From an uncultured Spirochaetia bacterium (lineage in GTDB: Bacteria > Spirochaetota > Spirochaetia > CAKZLE01), in assembly GCA_937125225.1 (NCBI GenBank), contig CAKZLE010000032.1, positions 40,518-104,517 of the forward strand: 64,000 nt of DNA, in the 5' to 3' direction. Below, piece by piece: positions 33,599 to 42,184 of the stretch. The position numbers were made by a program, and so were the translations under genes. The notes below the pieces were generated by a model. It saw only the letters and a program-made list of their open reading frames with translations, was not told the origin of the DNA and ran no database searches. Position 1 is the stretch's first letter, and every line of letters starts with the position of its first letter.

Positions 33599-34471
33599 AT
33601 GGATATGTTAGAACTTGAAAAGAACTTGGAAGAGACTGTATACAGACGGATGCTCACAGCTGGTGTGGAACTGTCTGATGATGTGCACGATGCACTGAAA
33701 ATGGCATTTGAACGAGAAGAATCTGCTAACAGCGGATCTATAGTTCTCGAGAATATACTCAAGAACCTTGCTATAGCAAAAGAGAAAAGGCTTCCTATGT
33801 GTCAGGATACTGGTATGGTACTGGGCTTCGTTGATATTGGAGAAGAACTCACTGTCTCTTTAGGAGTCATAAAAGGTGCAATTGAGAGAGGTATCGAGCG
33901 AGCTTATGAAGATGGCTCCTTCAGAAAATCAGTTGTTGCTGAACCGGTCTTCGACCGGGATAATACCAAGACGAACCTTCCTGCGGTCATCTACTTCGAA
34001 TCGGTACCCGGTGATACGATCTCCGTTCACCTCCTCATGAAAGGATTCGGTAGTGAGAACTGTAGTGGTCTTGAGATGCTCAATCCTACCAAGGGACCTT
34101 CAGGGGTCGAAGATGCTGTCGTCTCGATCATGGGGAAGGCCGGAGGGAAACCCTGTCCTCCAGTCGTTGTCGGGGTAGGGATCGGAGGAACCTCTGATCG
34201 AGCTGCGATACTCTCAAAACGGGCCCTTACCAGGAAGGTAGGGACGTACCATCAGGACCCTAGATATGCAGGACTCGAGAGATCGATCTTCGATCGGATC
34301 CAGGGCTTGGGGGTCGGGGCTGGTGGACTAGGTGGGATCATTACAACCTTAGGTGTCATGATCGAGTCTGAGGCTACCCATATTGCCGGTATGCCTGTGG
34401 CAGTGAGTATCAACTGCTGGGCAGATCGAAAGGCTGAGATGGTCTTCGATAAAAAGGGAGCCCTTCAATGA
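33599..34471 (+). CDS. Class I fumarate hydratase, alpha subunit
   Basis: A 291-residue protein equal to the N-terminal domain of class I fumarase / L(+)-tartrate dehydratase. The oxygen-sensitive [4Fe-4S] cluster ligands are in PMCQDTGM, ENCSGLEMLNP and GKPCPPVVVGVGIGG. Together with the beta subunit it interconverts fumarate and malate; related two-subunit enzymes use tartrate, and sequence alone does not separate them. The ORF is open from a TTG at 33503, but those extra residues are not family-like; ATG 33599 or 33605 are the candidates. It overlaps the beta gene by four bases. Divergent from the redox-type DRTGG/HsfB cassette. Confidence 0.92.
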   Translation: MDMLELEKNLEETVYRRMLTAGVELSDDVHDALKMAFEREESANSGSIVLENILKNLAIAKEKRLPMCQDTGMVLGFVDIGEELTVSLGVIKGAIERGIERAYEDGSFRKSVVAEPVFDRDNTKTNLPAVIYFESVPGDTISVHLLMKGFGSENCSGLEMLNPTKGPSGVEDAVVSIMGKAGGKPCPPVVVGVGIGGTSDRAAILSKRALTRKVGTYHQDPRYAGLERSIFDRIQGLGVGAGGLGGIITTLGVMIESEATHIAGMPVAVSINCWADRKAEMVFDKKGALQ

Positions 34472-34995
34472 GATATGATCTGAACCTCCCCTTGAATAGG
34501 GATATGATAAAGGATCTTGTTGTCGGTGATGAGGTCTATCTGAACGGAAAACTCCTTGTCGGCCGAGATCAGGTTCACCTGAGATTGACAACAGAACTAG
34601 AGAGAGATGGAAAGATGCCTGTATCCCTCATTGGAGAGACTATCTTCTATATGGGACCTGCCCCGGCACCTCAAGGCTTTGTCATTGGCTCCTGTGGTCC
34701 GACGACCTCTGCACGGATGGACCCTTTTGCACCAACCCTCATGAGAGAGGGGTTGATCGCAATGATCGGAAAAGGTCCAAGGAGTGAATCTGTCAGAAAC
34801 TCGTTGATTGATCATGGATGTGTCTATTTTACTGCTTTTGGTGGCTGTGGCGCTCTGTATGCTCAATGTGTGAGGTCGGTCAGGGTCATAGCCTATGAGG
34901 ATCTTGGACCTGAGGCCCTCTATGAGATGGTGGTCGAAGACTTTCCTGTTATTGTCGCTATGGATGCTTTCGGAGCCTCGATCTACGACAGATGA
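34468..34995 (+). CDS. Class I fumarate hydratase, beta subunit
   Basis: A 175-residue protein matching the C-terminal half of class I fumarase, with GDEVYLNGKLLVGRDQVH near the N-terminus and the characteristic SCGPTTSARMDPFAP and FGGCGALYAQ. It completes the active site with the alpha subunit, to which it is coupled by an ATGA overlap. The length is normal for the stand-alone beta subunit. Its 3' end overlaps the convergent GGDEF gene by 13 bases. Confidence 0.93.
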   Translation: MRYDLNLPLNRDMIKDLVVGDEVYLNGKLLVGRDQVHLRLTTELERDGKMPVSLIGETIFYMGPAPAPQGFVIGSCGPTTSARMDPFAPTLMREGLIAMIGKGPRSESVRNSLIDHGCVYFTAFGGCGALYAQCVRSVRVIAYEDLGPEALYEMVVEDFPVIVAMDAFGASIYDR

Positions 34996-36857
34996 TCTTC
35001 ATTTACGACAAACCTGTTCTTACCAGAGGTCTTTGCCGATAGAAGAGCTTCATCAGCATGTCTGATGAGATTATCAATATCGATCTGATGCTTATAATGG
35101 GTAGCAATACCGATTGAACAGGTAATATGGTGGCTCTTCGGGATATCTATCAAAGTGGAAGAGTTTAGCTGTAGAACCTCTTGTATCTTCTTATTCATCT
35201 CCGGAAGTCTCTCAAGGATGTGGCCTGCACGTACGGTAGCACATTCTTTATCACAGGCGGGAAGGAACATGACGAACTCGTCACCTCCGAGTCTGAATGC
35301 TGAGGTCCTGTTATAACAGAACGACTGTAGCACTTGAGCGAACTCCTTCAAGACCAAATCACCGATCTCATGTGAGTAGGTATCGTTGTAGTACTTGAAA
35401 TTATCAAGATCCATATAGAGAACGGAGAAGGCACTCGAGGAATCAGAGTTGAATGAATTAGCCTCTGCCTCAGCCTTTCTCTGAAGTTCGTTCCTATTCC
35501 AAAGCCCTGTCAATTCATCAGTCGTTGCCATCAACAAGAGTCTCTCATTAGCCTCATTGAGCTCATTGGTTCGAAGATAGACCTTTCGCTCTAGCTCTTC
35601 GGTCAGGTCCTTCGAGATCCGAAGTGCCTCTAGATAGCGGTGAGAGAACTCGAAAGAGTGTGTGATAACAAAGAAGAATAGACCAAAAGGTATCAGGTTA
35701 TAGGTAAAGAACGATGAGAATGAGGGATCAGTATAAAAGAGGATCTCATTCAAGACAGATATAGCCAGAATGAAACCACCGAGAGCTATCGTACTCGTAC
35801 TCTGGTGATCTTTAAGCCAGGCTTTTATCATCAGGAACATCCAATAGATTGCATAGATCGCAATCAACCCGTTAAAAGCATTCAAGAATATATTATAGAC
35901 TAGAGTGTTCGTAGTAAGAATCAGGATTATATATACTGCACTGATACTGACGACAATAGTCGTCACCGTCTTGTGCATGATCTTTGAGAAGCTTGCCTGA
36001 CTGTAGACCGCAAAGGTAAGGAATCCCATGGGGATCGTCAGATATTCTATCTTCATCTCCAGCCAGAAAGGGAAGTGTGGGAATAGTTGAAGTATCGGGA
36101 TCGTATTGTTGAATATGGTCCTTACGGATATGATCAGGCAGAAGAATCCAAAATAGAGAATCCCTGCATCTCTGTTTGATTTACCGAAGAATGTGAGTAA
36201 GAAGATACCCATCATAAAGAGGATCCCTGCTAGATATACATTGAAAGTATTCTCAACTAGGAAAAGATGACGGATCTCATCAGGAGTACCGAACATGATA
36301 TCCTGTACGAGACCACCTTTCCTGTGGTCAAAATTACCTACATGAAAGACGATATCGATTGCTGTCGAATCGGTATAGAATGTGGTGGTTCCTGGTCTGA
36401 ACTGAGAGGTATTCGTAGACTCTCCGGTTCCGACGGTACCGACCTCATAGATGGACTCTCCATTGACGAAGATCTCGAATGAGGTATAGATCGATTTCAA
36501 CCCAAGAGCATAATAGCCGGGAGTAGGGAGATCGATCTTTATACGATAGGTTCCCATTCCTCTTCTCGACATCGATTCATAGTCTGTCCATTGAGAGGGT
36601 ACCTGAATATAGCCTCCACCACAACCTTCCGGTTCTGATACTTCGCAGAGTTCCTCAGGGGTGATTAATACCTGTGGGTAGAACTCCCATGACCCTTGAA
36701 GGAGGACGGTCTCGATCTCTTCATAACTCTTCTCAGAAAGGTCTAGATAGCCATCTTCGATCGGAGTGAAATTATGTATTGATGCGGTTTGACTGATTAA
36801 TGTGGTGAATGTCATTAGGATGAATATGATCCCTAAGATGAAAATAGGCTTTCTCAT
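34983..36857 (-). CDS. 7TMR-DISM receptor with GGDEF domain (diguanylate cyclase)
   Basis: A 624-residue membrane protein: an N-terminal signal/anchor (about 4-24), an extracytoplasmic sugar-binding-like 7TMR-DISMED2 domain (about 40-205), seven membrane segments (about 215-405), a short coiled coil and a GGDEF domain (about 455-620) with TTDELTGLWNR, MDLDNFKYYND and the active signature RLGGDEFVMF. No RxxD I-site precedes GGDEF. It should make c-di-GMP in response to an unknown extracytoplasmic ligand. Translation is placed at ATG 36857 because a strong promoter ends 7 bases upstream; the ORF's earlier GTG (36884) would lie upstream of the -10 box. Overlaps the fumarase beta gene tail-to-tail by 13 bases. 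Confidence 0.9.
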   Translation of the reverse strand: MRKPIFILGIIFILMTFTTLISQTASIHNFTPIEDGYLDLSEKSYEEIETVLLQGSWEFYPQVLITPEELCEVSEPEGCGGGYIQVPSQWTDYESMSRRGMGTYRIKIDLPTPGYYALGLKSIYTSFEIFVNGESIYEVGTVGTGESTNTSQFRPGTTTFYTDSTAIDIVFHVGNFDHRKGGLVQDIMFGTPDEIRHLFLVENTFNVYLAGILFMMGIFLLTFFGKSNRDAGILYFGFFCLIISVRTIFNNTIPILQLFPHFPFWLEMKIEYLTIPMGFLTFAVYSQASFSKIMHKTVTTIVVSISAVYIILILTTNTLVYNIFLNAFNGLIAIYAIYWMFLMIKAWLKDHQSTSTIALGGFILAISVLNEILFYTDPSFSSFFTYNLIPFGLFFFVITHSFEFSHRYLEALRISKDLTEELERKVYLRTNELNEANERLLLMATTDELTGLWNRNELQRKAEAEANSFNSDSSSAFSVLYMDLDNFKYYNDTYSHEIGDLVLKEFAQVLQSFCYNRTSAFRLGGDEFVMFLPACDKECATVRAGHILERLPEMNKKIQEVLQLNSSTLIDIPKSHHITCSIGIATHYKHQIDIDNLIRHADEALLSAKTSGKNRFVVNEDHLS

Positions 36858-36864
36858 ATATAGT

Positions 36865-36893
36865 ATTATAGGAATGGAACTCACATATTACAA
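36865..36893 (-). promoter_or_regulatory. Promoter for the 7TMR-GGDEF gene, leaderless layout
   Basis: On the minus strand: TTGTAA (36893-36888), a 17-base spacer and a perfect TATAAT (36870-36865), then 7 bases and ATG 36857 with no Shine-Dalgarno. Confidence 0.65.
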
Positions 36894-37007
36894 CCATAAA
36901 TAGACATAAACATTGAGTATTAACAATTTAAAGGGACTATCATTTTGCTTAGTACTTTGCTATAGTTGTTAATCAGACATTTTACTGCGTATTAAGGAAG
37001 GACTTAC

Positions 37008-37775
37008 ATGAAAAGAACAATCAAAATACTTTCAGCGATCGTGATGGTAGCTGTATTAGGATTCACCTCTTGTGCAAAAGAATCGAGTGTATTAGAAGAG
37101 GCTGCTGCTGTAGAGACGACTCAAGAGACTGTTGAATGGGGTGGGGCTCTTCCTCAACCAGAGACACTTCTTGAAAGATTCAGTTATGCATTCGGTTATC
37201 TGTTCACACAGAGTTATGTACAGGACGGATTAGAGTTCGATGTCGACTATTTCTCCATGGCTATGAACCAAGCTCTTCAGGGTGAAGAGGGTTTCTATTC
37301 TCAGGATCAGATAAATGAGATCCTTATGGAATACCAAACACAGATCATGGAAGCCGAAGCTGCGGCACAGACTGAGATCGCTGCTGCTAATCTTGAAGAG
37401 GCCGAGACCTTCCTTGAGGTAAACAAGGACCGGGAAGGAGTCATCACTACCGAGAGTGGTCTGCAATATGAAGTACTCGTAGAGGGTGATGGAGCTAAAC
37501 CTACTGCTTCAGATGTCGTTACCGTACATTATGAGGGATCTTTAGTGAATGGACTGGTCTTTGAAAGCTCCTATGAGAGTGGTAATCCAGCAACGTTCGC
37601 TCTAGGTGGAGTCATCTCAGGTTGGGTCGAAGGATTGCAGTTGATGAGTGTCGGTTCTAAATACCGATTATATCTGCATCCAGATCTCGCATATGGAGAG
37701 GCTGGTTCTCCACCAGTGATCGAGCCAAGTAAACTTCTTATCTTCGAAGTCGAGTTACTCAGCATCGGTGAATAA
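37008..37775 (+). CDS. FKBP-type peptidyl-prolyl isomerase, lipoprotein
   Basis: A 255-residue exported FKBP. The signal sequence (1-22) ends in GFTSC with Cys22 as a relaxed spirochaetal lipobox. Next come an FkpA-like N-terminal dimerisation region of helices (about 50-140, rich in Glu/Ala) and a C-terminal FKBP domain (about 150-255) with GLQYEVL, VTVHYEGSLVNG, VFESSY, VISGWVEGLQLM and YRLYLHPDLAYGEAGSPP. It probably folds proteins in the periplasm or at the outer membrane. AAGGAAGG precedes the ATG. A terminator follows. It is a close paralogue of the next gene. Confidence 0.92.
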   Translation: MKRTIKILSAIVMVAVLGFTSCAKESSVLEEAAAVETTQETVEWGGALPQPETLLERFSYAFGYLFTQSYVQDGLEFDVDYFSMAMNQALQGEEGFYSQDQINEILMEYQTQIMEAEAAAQTEIAAANLEEAETFLEVNKDREGVITTESGLQYEVLVEGDGAKPTASDVVTVHYEGSLVNGLVFESSYESGNPATFALGGVISGWVEGLQLMSVGSKYRLYLHPDLAYGEAGSPPVIEPSKLLIFEVELLSIGE

Positions 37776-37801
37776 GATTAACTCATAGTCTTTGATCTTA
37801 T

Positions 37802-37859
37802 AAAAAAGGGACAGTTACAGGAGTCAGTTCAGCTTGACTTTTGCAGAAGTCCCTTTTTT
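37802..37859 (+). terminator. Terminator after the first FKBP gene
   Basis: AAAAAAGGGAC (37802-37812) pairs perfectly with GTCCCTTTTTT (37849-37859). The 36-base interval has a small inner pairing (GTCA/TGAC). The T-run favours the plus strand; the A-run makes it potentially bidirectional. Confidence 0.65.
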
Positions 37860-37959
37860 CATTTCTAGGTATGATACTAGGGTTCTATTCATCGCTTGAT
37901 CATTGATGAGAGATGGTGATAGAGAGCCGATTCTATTGGTAAAGTCTTGGGAGTATGAC

Positions 37960-38691
37960 ATGAAGCGATTAGGAAAGTCTTACCTATGTCTCTGTATGTT
38001 CTTAGTATGTAGTGGGCTCCTGTGGAGTGAGGATCTCCAGAAGACCGAATCCTCACCTGTTGACGAAAGCCTCATTCTCAAGGTGCGAGCCTTACCGGAA
38101 CCCGAGACACTGCTCGATAGGTTCAGTTATGCGATAGGGTATCTTATTAGTCAGAATTATGCAGAGGGGGTAGAGTTCAGTATTCCCTACTTTGCCAAGG
38201 CAATGGATGAGGTCTTCATGGAAGAGGAGAGTTGTTTCGATCAACAACAACTCAATGAGATCATTATGGAGTATCAGACACACCTACAGAATGCTGAAGT
38301 CATTGCCAATCGAAAAGAGGCCGAGGCTTTCCTGAATGCTAACAGGATCAGAGATGGTATCATCACGACGACGAGTGGCTTGCAGTATGAGGTACTCCGA
38401 AAGGGATATGGGGTGAAACCTAGTGCCTCAGATTCAGTGACTGTTCATTATAGGGGATCCCTGTTAGATGGTGAGGTCTTTGATAGCTCCTATGAGGGTG
38501 ACCCTTTGACTTTTGCTTTGACGAAAGTGATATCGGGTTGGACAGAGGGTTTGCAACTGATGAACGTCGGATCAAGATATCGGTTGTATCTGCATCCTGA
38601 TCTTGCGTATGGAGATACCGGTTCCCCTCCAGTGATCGAACCTGGTGCCCTTCTCATCTTTGAAGTAGAACTATTGAAAGTCGAAGAATAG
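37960..38691 (+). CDS. FKBP-type peptidyl-prolyl isomerase, exported paralogue
   Basis: A 243-residue paralogue of the preceding FKBP: PEPETLLDRFSYAIGYL against PQPETLLERFSYAFGYL, then the same helical region and FKBP domain (GLQYEVLRKG, VTVHYRGSLLDG, KVISGWTEGLQLM, YRLYLHPDLAYGDTGSPP). It has a signal peptide ending near LLWS rather than a clear lipobox, so it is probably soluble in the periplasm, unlike its lipoprotein neighbour. I placed the start at ATG 37960, with GGGAG 6 bases upstream; the ORF extends 19 codons further but without a ribosome site. The pair arose by tandem duplication. A weak 7-base-pair repeat (38739-38763) lies downstream. Confidence 0.9.
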   Translation: MKRLGKSYLCLCMFLVCSGLLWSEDLQKTESSPVDESLILKVRALPEPETLLDRFSYAIGYLISQNYAEGVEFSIPYFAKAMDEVFMEEESCFDQQQLNEIIMEYQTHLQNAEVIANRKEAEAFLNANRIRDGIITTTSGLQYEVLRKGYGVKPSASDSVTVHYRGSLLDGEVFDSSYEGDPLTFALTKVISGWTEGLQLMNVGSRYRLYLHPDLAYGDTGSPPVIEPGALLIFEVELLKVEE

Positions 38692-38771
38692 GGACGTCTT
38701 CTTGGGACTTGTATCTGTTTATATCATAAATAAATAAGCTGATAACTTGAATAATCTTATCAGGATTAAGG

Positions 38772-38800
38772 TTGAATCAACTGTTATGAAACGGTATGAT
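38772..38800 (+). promoter_or_regulatory. Promoter for the first Wzi-like barrel gene
   Basis: TTGAAT (38772-38777), a 17-base spacer and TATGAT (38795-38800), about 45 bases before the ATG at 38845. Confidence 0.6.
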
Positions 38801-38844
38801 ATTAGTTGAAATGAGTTCTGTAGTCTTGGTTGGAGAGCAATATA

Positions 38845-40506
38845 ATGCGAAAAAGTGTGTTTGGAATGGTCTTGGTGATCATTCTGTTATGTGGTGGGAT
38901 GGTATGGAGTGAGAACCTTCAAAGCATCATCCCCTTGAATTCCGGGGTATATGAAGATATGGATTCACTCTTCATTCTCAGCGGGAGGGCGCTGCCCTCT
39001 ACCTCTAGACCCTGGTCCTATGGAGAGGCACAGAATCTCTTCGAACAATTGTCTAAGAATAGTTTCTCGGGATCTGCAAAGACCTTATATGAGTCTGTCA
39101 GTGAGACCGTCTATGACACCGATCTAAGATTCCCTGTAGAGGAGGGGTACCAGTTAGGACTGGGAGCCATCCTTTATGGAGAGGGATATTATCATAGCAA
39201 CAGTACCGATTTCGATCTGGAAGAGGATTGGATCTTCGGTTATGAGGATAGAGCCCCCATTATGAAGTTGTATATCGATATCGGGATGCATGACTGGTTA
39301 TATACCTATTGTGAACTTGAATATCATAAAGCTCTCTTTGCTGAAGAGGATACCGATATCGGAGGGGCTGATACGCTACAGACGATCATTGCCTCCTATC
39401 TCTATAAGGATACTTTCAGTACGAACTTCTTCGATATGCAGTATGTTGATTTCGAGACTCCCTACCGAGCTTTCATCTCGGGAGGAAATGATGGTATGAA
39501 CCTGCAGTTCGGACGGGATATGTTCTCTTGGGGACCGGGGCAGACCGGTAATTTCGTCATCAGTGATAATCTTGATTATTATGATGCACTGAGAATGGTC
39601 TCCTATCATGATCACTTCAAATATGAGCTCCTGTATGCATTCTTCGATGATCCTGATGAGGCTCTAGATAGTAGTGAAGATGAATTCTTGAAGATGAATA
39701 CCTTCCTAGCCCATAGATTGGAGTTCACTCCTCTCGATTGGTTGAGTTTCGCGATCTCAGAGAATGTCATGTATGAACAGGGCTTCTTCGATCTCAAATA
39801 TCTGAACCCTGCATATATCTTTCACAATCTCAACAATCGAAGCATGTTCAATGCGATCGCCTATGCTGAGATCAATGCTGCGGTGACTCCTGGACTCAAT
39901 GTCTATGTACAGGCAGCACTCGATCAGGCTCGAGCTCCCCTGGAGGATAACTCACAGCCCGGCGCCTATGCCTATATGCTCGGAGCTACTCATGTCGATG
40001 GAGTGGGCGAGGGAGTTCTTACGACGAACCTAGAGTTTGCCTATACTGACCCATACCTCTATCAGAGGGACCTTGTCGAGTTCAAGGTGTATCAAAGGCA
40101 CTTCACCATCAATGGATCTGATTATCTCTCACCCCATATCGATTTCCTCGGTTACCCCTATGGTGGTGATTCGATCGTAGGCCAACTATCTACCTCCTAC
40201 AGGCTCCCAGAGGTAGGGACCTTCTCTGCAAGTATCTTCGGGATGCTTCATGGTGAGATAGATATCAACACCAGTGTTGAGGATGAAGGATTTCTCGATG
40301 TCGGCTTCGCTCCCAGTGGTGATACGATAGCACAGACTCTTGTGATATCGACTGATGGGGAACTAGAGATTCCCCAGGTCGAGATGCTCGAGCTCTGGTA
40401 CCAGATCGATTGGATCCATAGACGAGACTATACGAAGAGCAGTGAGCTCTTCAGTAATCAGGAACAGGATCTCCAATGCAGCATTGGGGCCTCTATCTCC
40501 CTATAG
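38845..40506 (+). CDS. Outer-membrane barrel, capsule-assembly Wzi-like
   Basis: A 553-residue exported protein with signal peptide (about 1-22, ending MVWS) and an N-terminal helical segment (YGEAQNLFEQL). Alternating beta-strand patterns fill the rest. The Wzi-family signature is GRDMFSWGPGQTGNFVISDNL. Wzi proteins are 18-stranded outer-membrane lectins that hold capsule on the surface; spirochaete members are of unknown function. The ATG has GGAG 9 bases upstream; an in-frame TTG five codons earlier overlaps that site. It is paralogous to the protein at 42185-43975. It is tempting to link it to the Pel-like polymer, but the loci are 16 kb apart, so this is only inference. Confidence 0.82.
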   Translation: MRKSVFGMVLVIILLCGGMVWSENLQSIIPLNSGVYEDMDSLFILSGRALPSTSRPWSYGEAQNLFEQLSKNSFSGSAKTLYESVSETVYDTDLRFPVEEGYQLGLGAILYGEGYYHSNSTDFDLEEDWIFGYEDRAPIMKLYIDIGMHDWLYTYCELEYHKALFAEEDTDIGGADTLQTIIASYLYKDTFSTNFFDMQYVDFETPYRAFISGGNDGMNLQFGRDMFSWGPGQTGNFVISDNLDYYDALRMVSYHDHFKYELLYAFFDDPDEALDSSEDEFLKMNTFLAHRLEFTPLDWLSFAISENVMYEQGFFDLKYLNPAYIFHNLNNRSMFNAIAYAEINAAVTPGLNVYVQAALDQARAPLEDNSQPGAYAYMLGATHVDGVGEGVLTTNLEFAYTDPYLYQRDLVEFKVYQRHFTINGSDYLSPHIDFLGYPYGGDSIVGQLSTSYRLPEVGTFSASIFGMLHGEIDINTSVEDEGFLDVGFAPSGDTIAQTLVISTDGELEIPQVEMLELWYQIDWIHRRDYTKSSELFSNQEQDLQCSIGASISL

Positions 40507-40514
40507 AAACAATA

Positions 40515-40556
40515 AAGGATTGTCGTATATGAGAATATGACAATCCTTATTTTTTT
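40515..40556. terminator. Bidirectional terminator between the Wzi-like and GyrI-like genes
   Basis: AAGGATTGTC (40515-40524) pairs perfectly with GACAATCCTT (40539-40548), 14-base loop, followed by ATTTTTTTATTT. It lies between two convergent genes; the T-run is on the plus strand. Confidence 0.85.
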
Positions 40557-41004
40557 ATTTGATGATATAACAGATCTGAGTCTGAAGCTCCTGTGGAGCT
40601 ACCTCCATAGGAGAGTTCAGATAGTACTCATACATCCATTGTTCATGGACCGCTAATCCCTTCTCCTTCACAAATCCCATAAGCTCTATATAACTCTTCT
40701 CCAATGTATCGTAAGGGCCTGTATGTATGGTAGTGGCGATCTTTCCTCCTGGGATCTTTCCTGCGGTGATACGACCGCTACCCATCAGAACTTCTGTAAC
40801 AGGGAATCCCATCTCCAGGTCAAGGGCTTCCATGTCCATGTTGTAGTACATGGCATAGGGTGCTCCTGCTAAAGCAATACCCTTCTGTGCTACATAGGTA
40901 CCAATCTCTCCATATACCTCTCCCATGATATCTGAGATCTTCGCCACTGGAGTGACAAGTCTGACCATGAGGGTCGGTTGTTCTGTGACTTCTCTGATTT
41001 CCAT
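40555..41004 (-). CDS. GyrI-like small-molecule-binding protein
   Basis: A 149-residue stand-alone GyrI-like (AraC/SoxS effector-binding) domain: VTEQPTLMVRLVTPVAKISDIMGEVYGEI at the start, GAPYAMYYN, EMGFPVTE, GKIPGGKIATTIHTGPYDTL and a C-terminal EYYLNSP region (cited in parts). Such proteins bind hydrophobic cations or modulate gyrase; some hydrolyse cyclopropanoids. There is no DNA-binding domain. It lies 79 bases downstream of the WYL regulator gene on the same strand and has its own -10 box with a palindrome over the -35 region, so the regulator probably controls it. Confidence 0.85.
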   Translation of the reverse strand: MEIREVTEQPTLMVRLVTPVAKISDIMGEVYGEIGTYVAQKGIALAGAPYAMYYNMDMEALDLEMGFPVTEVLMGSGRITAGKIPGGKIATTIHTGPYDTLEKSYIELMGFVKEKGLAVHEQWMYEYYLNSPMEVAPQELQTQICYIIK

Positions 41005-41033
41005 TCAAAACTCCTTGTTCTCTTGATAAGTCG

Positions 41034-41068
41034 ATTATATAAGGAGATATATGACATCTGTATGTCAT
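41034..41068 (-). promoter_or_regulatory. Promoter and candidate operator for the GyrI-like gene
   Basis: TATAAT on the minus strand (41039-41034). The -35 position (41062-41057, TACAGA) is weak and falls within an inverted repeat, ATGACAT (41051-41057) / ATGTCAT (41062-41068) with a 4-base loop. A weak -35 under a palindrome is typical of a regulated promoter; the adjacent WYL regulator is the obvious candidate. Confidence 0.5.
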
Positions 41069-41083
41069 AGTAGGGAAAAAGAC

Positions 41084-42010
41084 CTAAGAATATCTTTTGG
41101 CGATCGAGGATGCGATACGTTGGATCTCTCTTTGAACATATTGAGGCTCCAATACGGTGACAAGATCTCCATAGGAGAGGATGAAGCCATACATCCAGCC
41201 ATCGGGAGGCATCTCTGTCTCAATGATCAAAGATCCTTCTGGCCCCTCTATACACTGATCTGGGGTATAGTAGTCCTCAACAAGAGCTCTAATCTCAGAA
41301 TGGAACTGCAGTACGAGTCGGGTCAGCTTAATCTTCTGATCTCTTGATTCGTACTCCTCGAAGGTTAACTCCTTCCTTTTGAATCGCTTAGGAAGAATCT
41401 CTGGGTCATGGATCTTCGATATTCTGAATAACCGATAGTCCTCTCTTAGCGTACACCATCCAAAGAGGTACCAGGCTCTCCATCTGAAGGCGATAGTCAT
41501 CGGTTCGATGGTACGGGTAGAGTGTTCAAGATGATTGTTGGTATAGCTGAAGGAGAGGAGTCGCTCCGAGTCAACAGCACGCTTCACTATCTTGAAGGCA
41601 TCCTTCTGTCTGGGATCTCCTCCGAGCATGGAGAAATCGATAGAGAGTTTTCTGCTCTTCTCTGATAGGATATCTGAATCCCTCGCAGGGATCAGCCCCT
41701 GCATCTTCTCAATGGTATCATCAAGATGCTCATCTATCAGGGTATCAGAGATACTCTTGAGTGAGGTGATGATGTAGTAGAGATCCTCGACTGAGACAAG
41801 ACGGTTATCCATCTTATAGGTATCCATGATCCCATAACCACCCTGTGGCCCCTGAATACTCATGATTGGGACTCCAGAAGAGTCTATCGTCTCCATATCA
41901 CGTTGTATCGTACGCACACTCACTCCAAAACGTCTTGCAAGGACACTTGCACTGACAAGTTCGTGATTCATAAGGTAGATGATGATGGAGAGGAGTCTGT
42001 CTATCTTCAT
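41084..42010 (-). CDS. YafY-type HTH-WYL transcription regulator
   Basis: A 308-residue regulator with an N-terminal DeoR-like winged helix (LSIIIYLMNHELVSASVLARRFGVSVRTIQRDMETI in two pieces: helices about 7-22 and 24-45), a WYL domain (about 135-215, RAWYLFGWCTLREDYRLFRISKI) and a C-terminal WCX extension. WYL proteins bind small ligands or nucleic acids and often repress adjacent genes. The GyrI-like gene lies directly downstream, a common pairing. No DNA-damage or defence genes are adjacent, so a general ligand-sensing role is most likely. Confidence 0.88.
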   Translation of the reverse strand: MKIDRLLSIIIYLMNHELVSASVLARRFGVSVRTIQRDMETIDSSGVPIMSIQGPQGGYGIMDTYKMDNRLVSVEDLYYIITSLKSISDTLIDEHLDDTIEKMQGLIPARDSDILSEKSRKLSIDFSMLGGDPRQKDAFKIVKRAVDSERLLSFSYTNNHLEHSTRTIEPMTIAFRWRAWYLFGWCTLREDYRLFRISKIHDPEILPKRFKRKELTFEEYESRDQKIKLTRLVLQFHSEIRALVEDYYTPDQCIEGPEGSLIIETEMPPDGWMYGFILSYGDLVTVLEPQYVQREIQRIASSIAKRYS

Positions 42011-42094
42011 GGTGCTTCTGATTATAGCATATAGCCCGAGTCATTATCAGATTATTGACTATGTGAGAAGGATAGATCTCCGCAGAGAATGAAC

Positions 42095-42165
42095 AGCCCT
42101 CGATAGGATGTTACCATATCGAGGGCTGATTGGGAATTCCAGGTTCTCCTCAAAGGTTTGAGGAG
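42095..42165. repeat. Two hairpins downstream of the second Wzi-like gene
   Basis: AGCCCTCGATA/TATCGAGGGCT (42095-42105 with 42117-42127, 11-base loop) and CTCCTCAA/TTGAGGAG (42146-42153 with 42158-42165, loop AGGT). They lie in the 174-base gap between the WYL gene start and the barrel gene stop. Neither is followed by a U-tract on the minus strand, so they may protect the 3' end or be weak terminators. Confidence 0.5.
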
Positions 42166-42184
42166 CCTGATGATAAGTCTTAGC

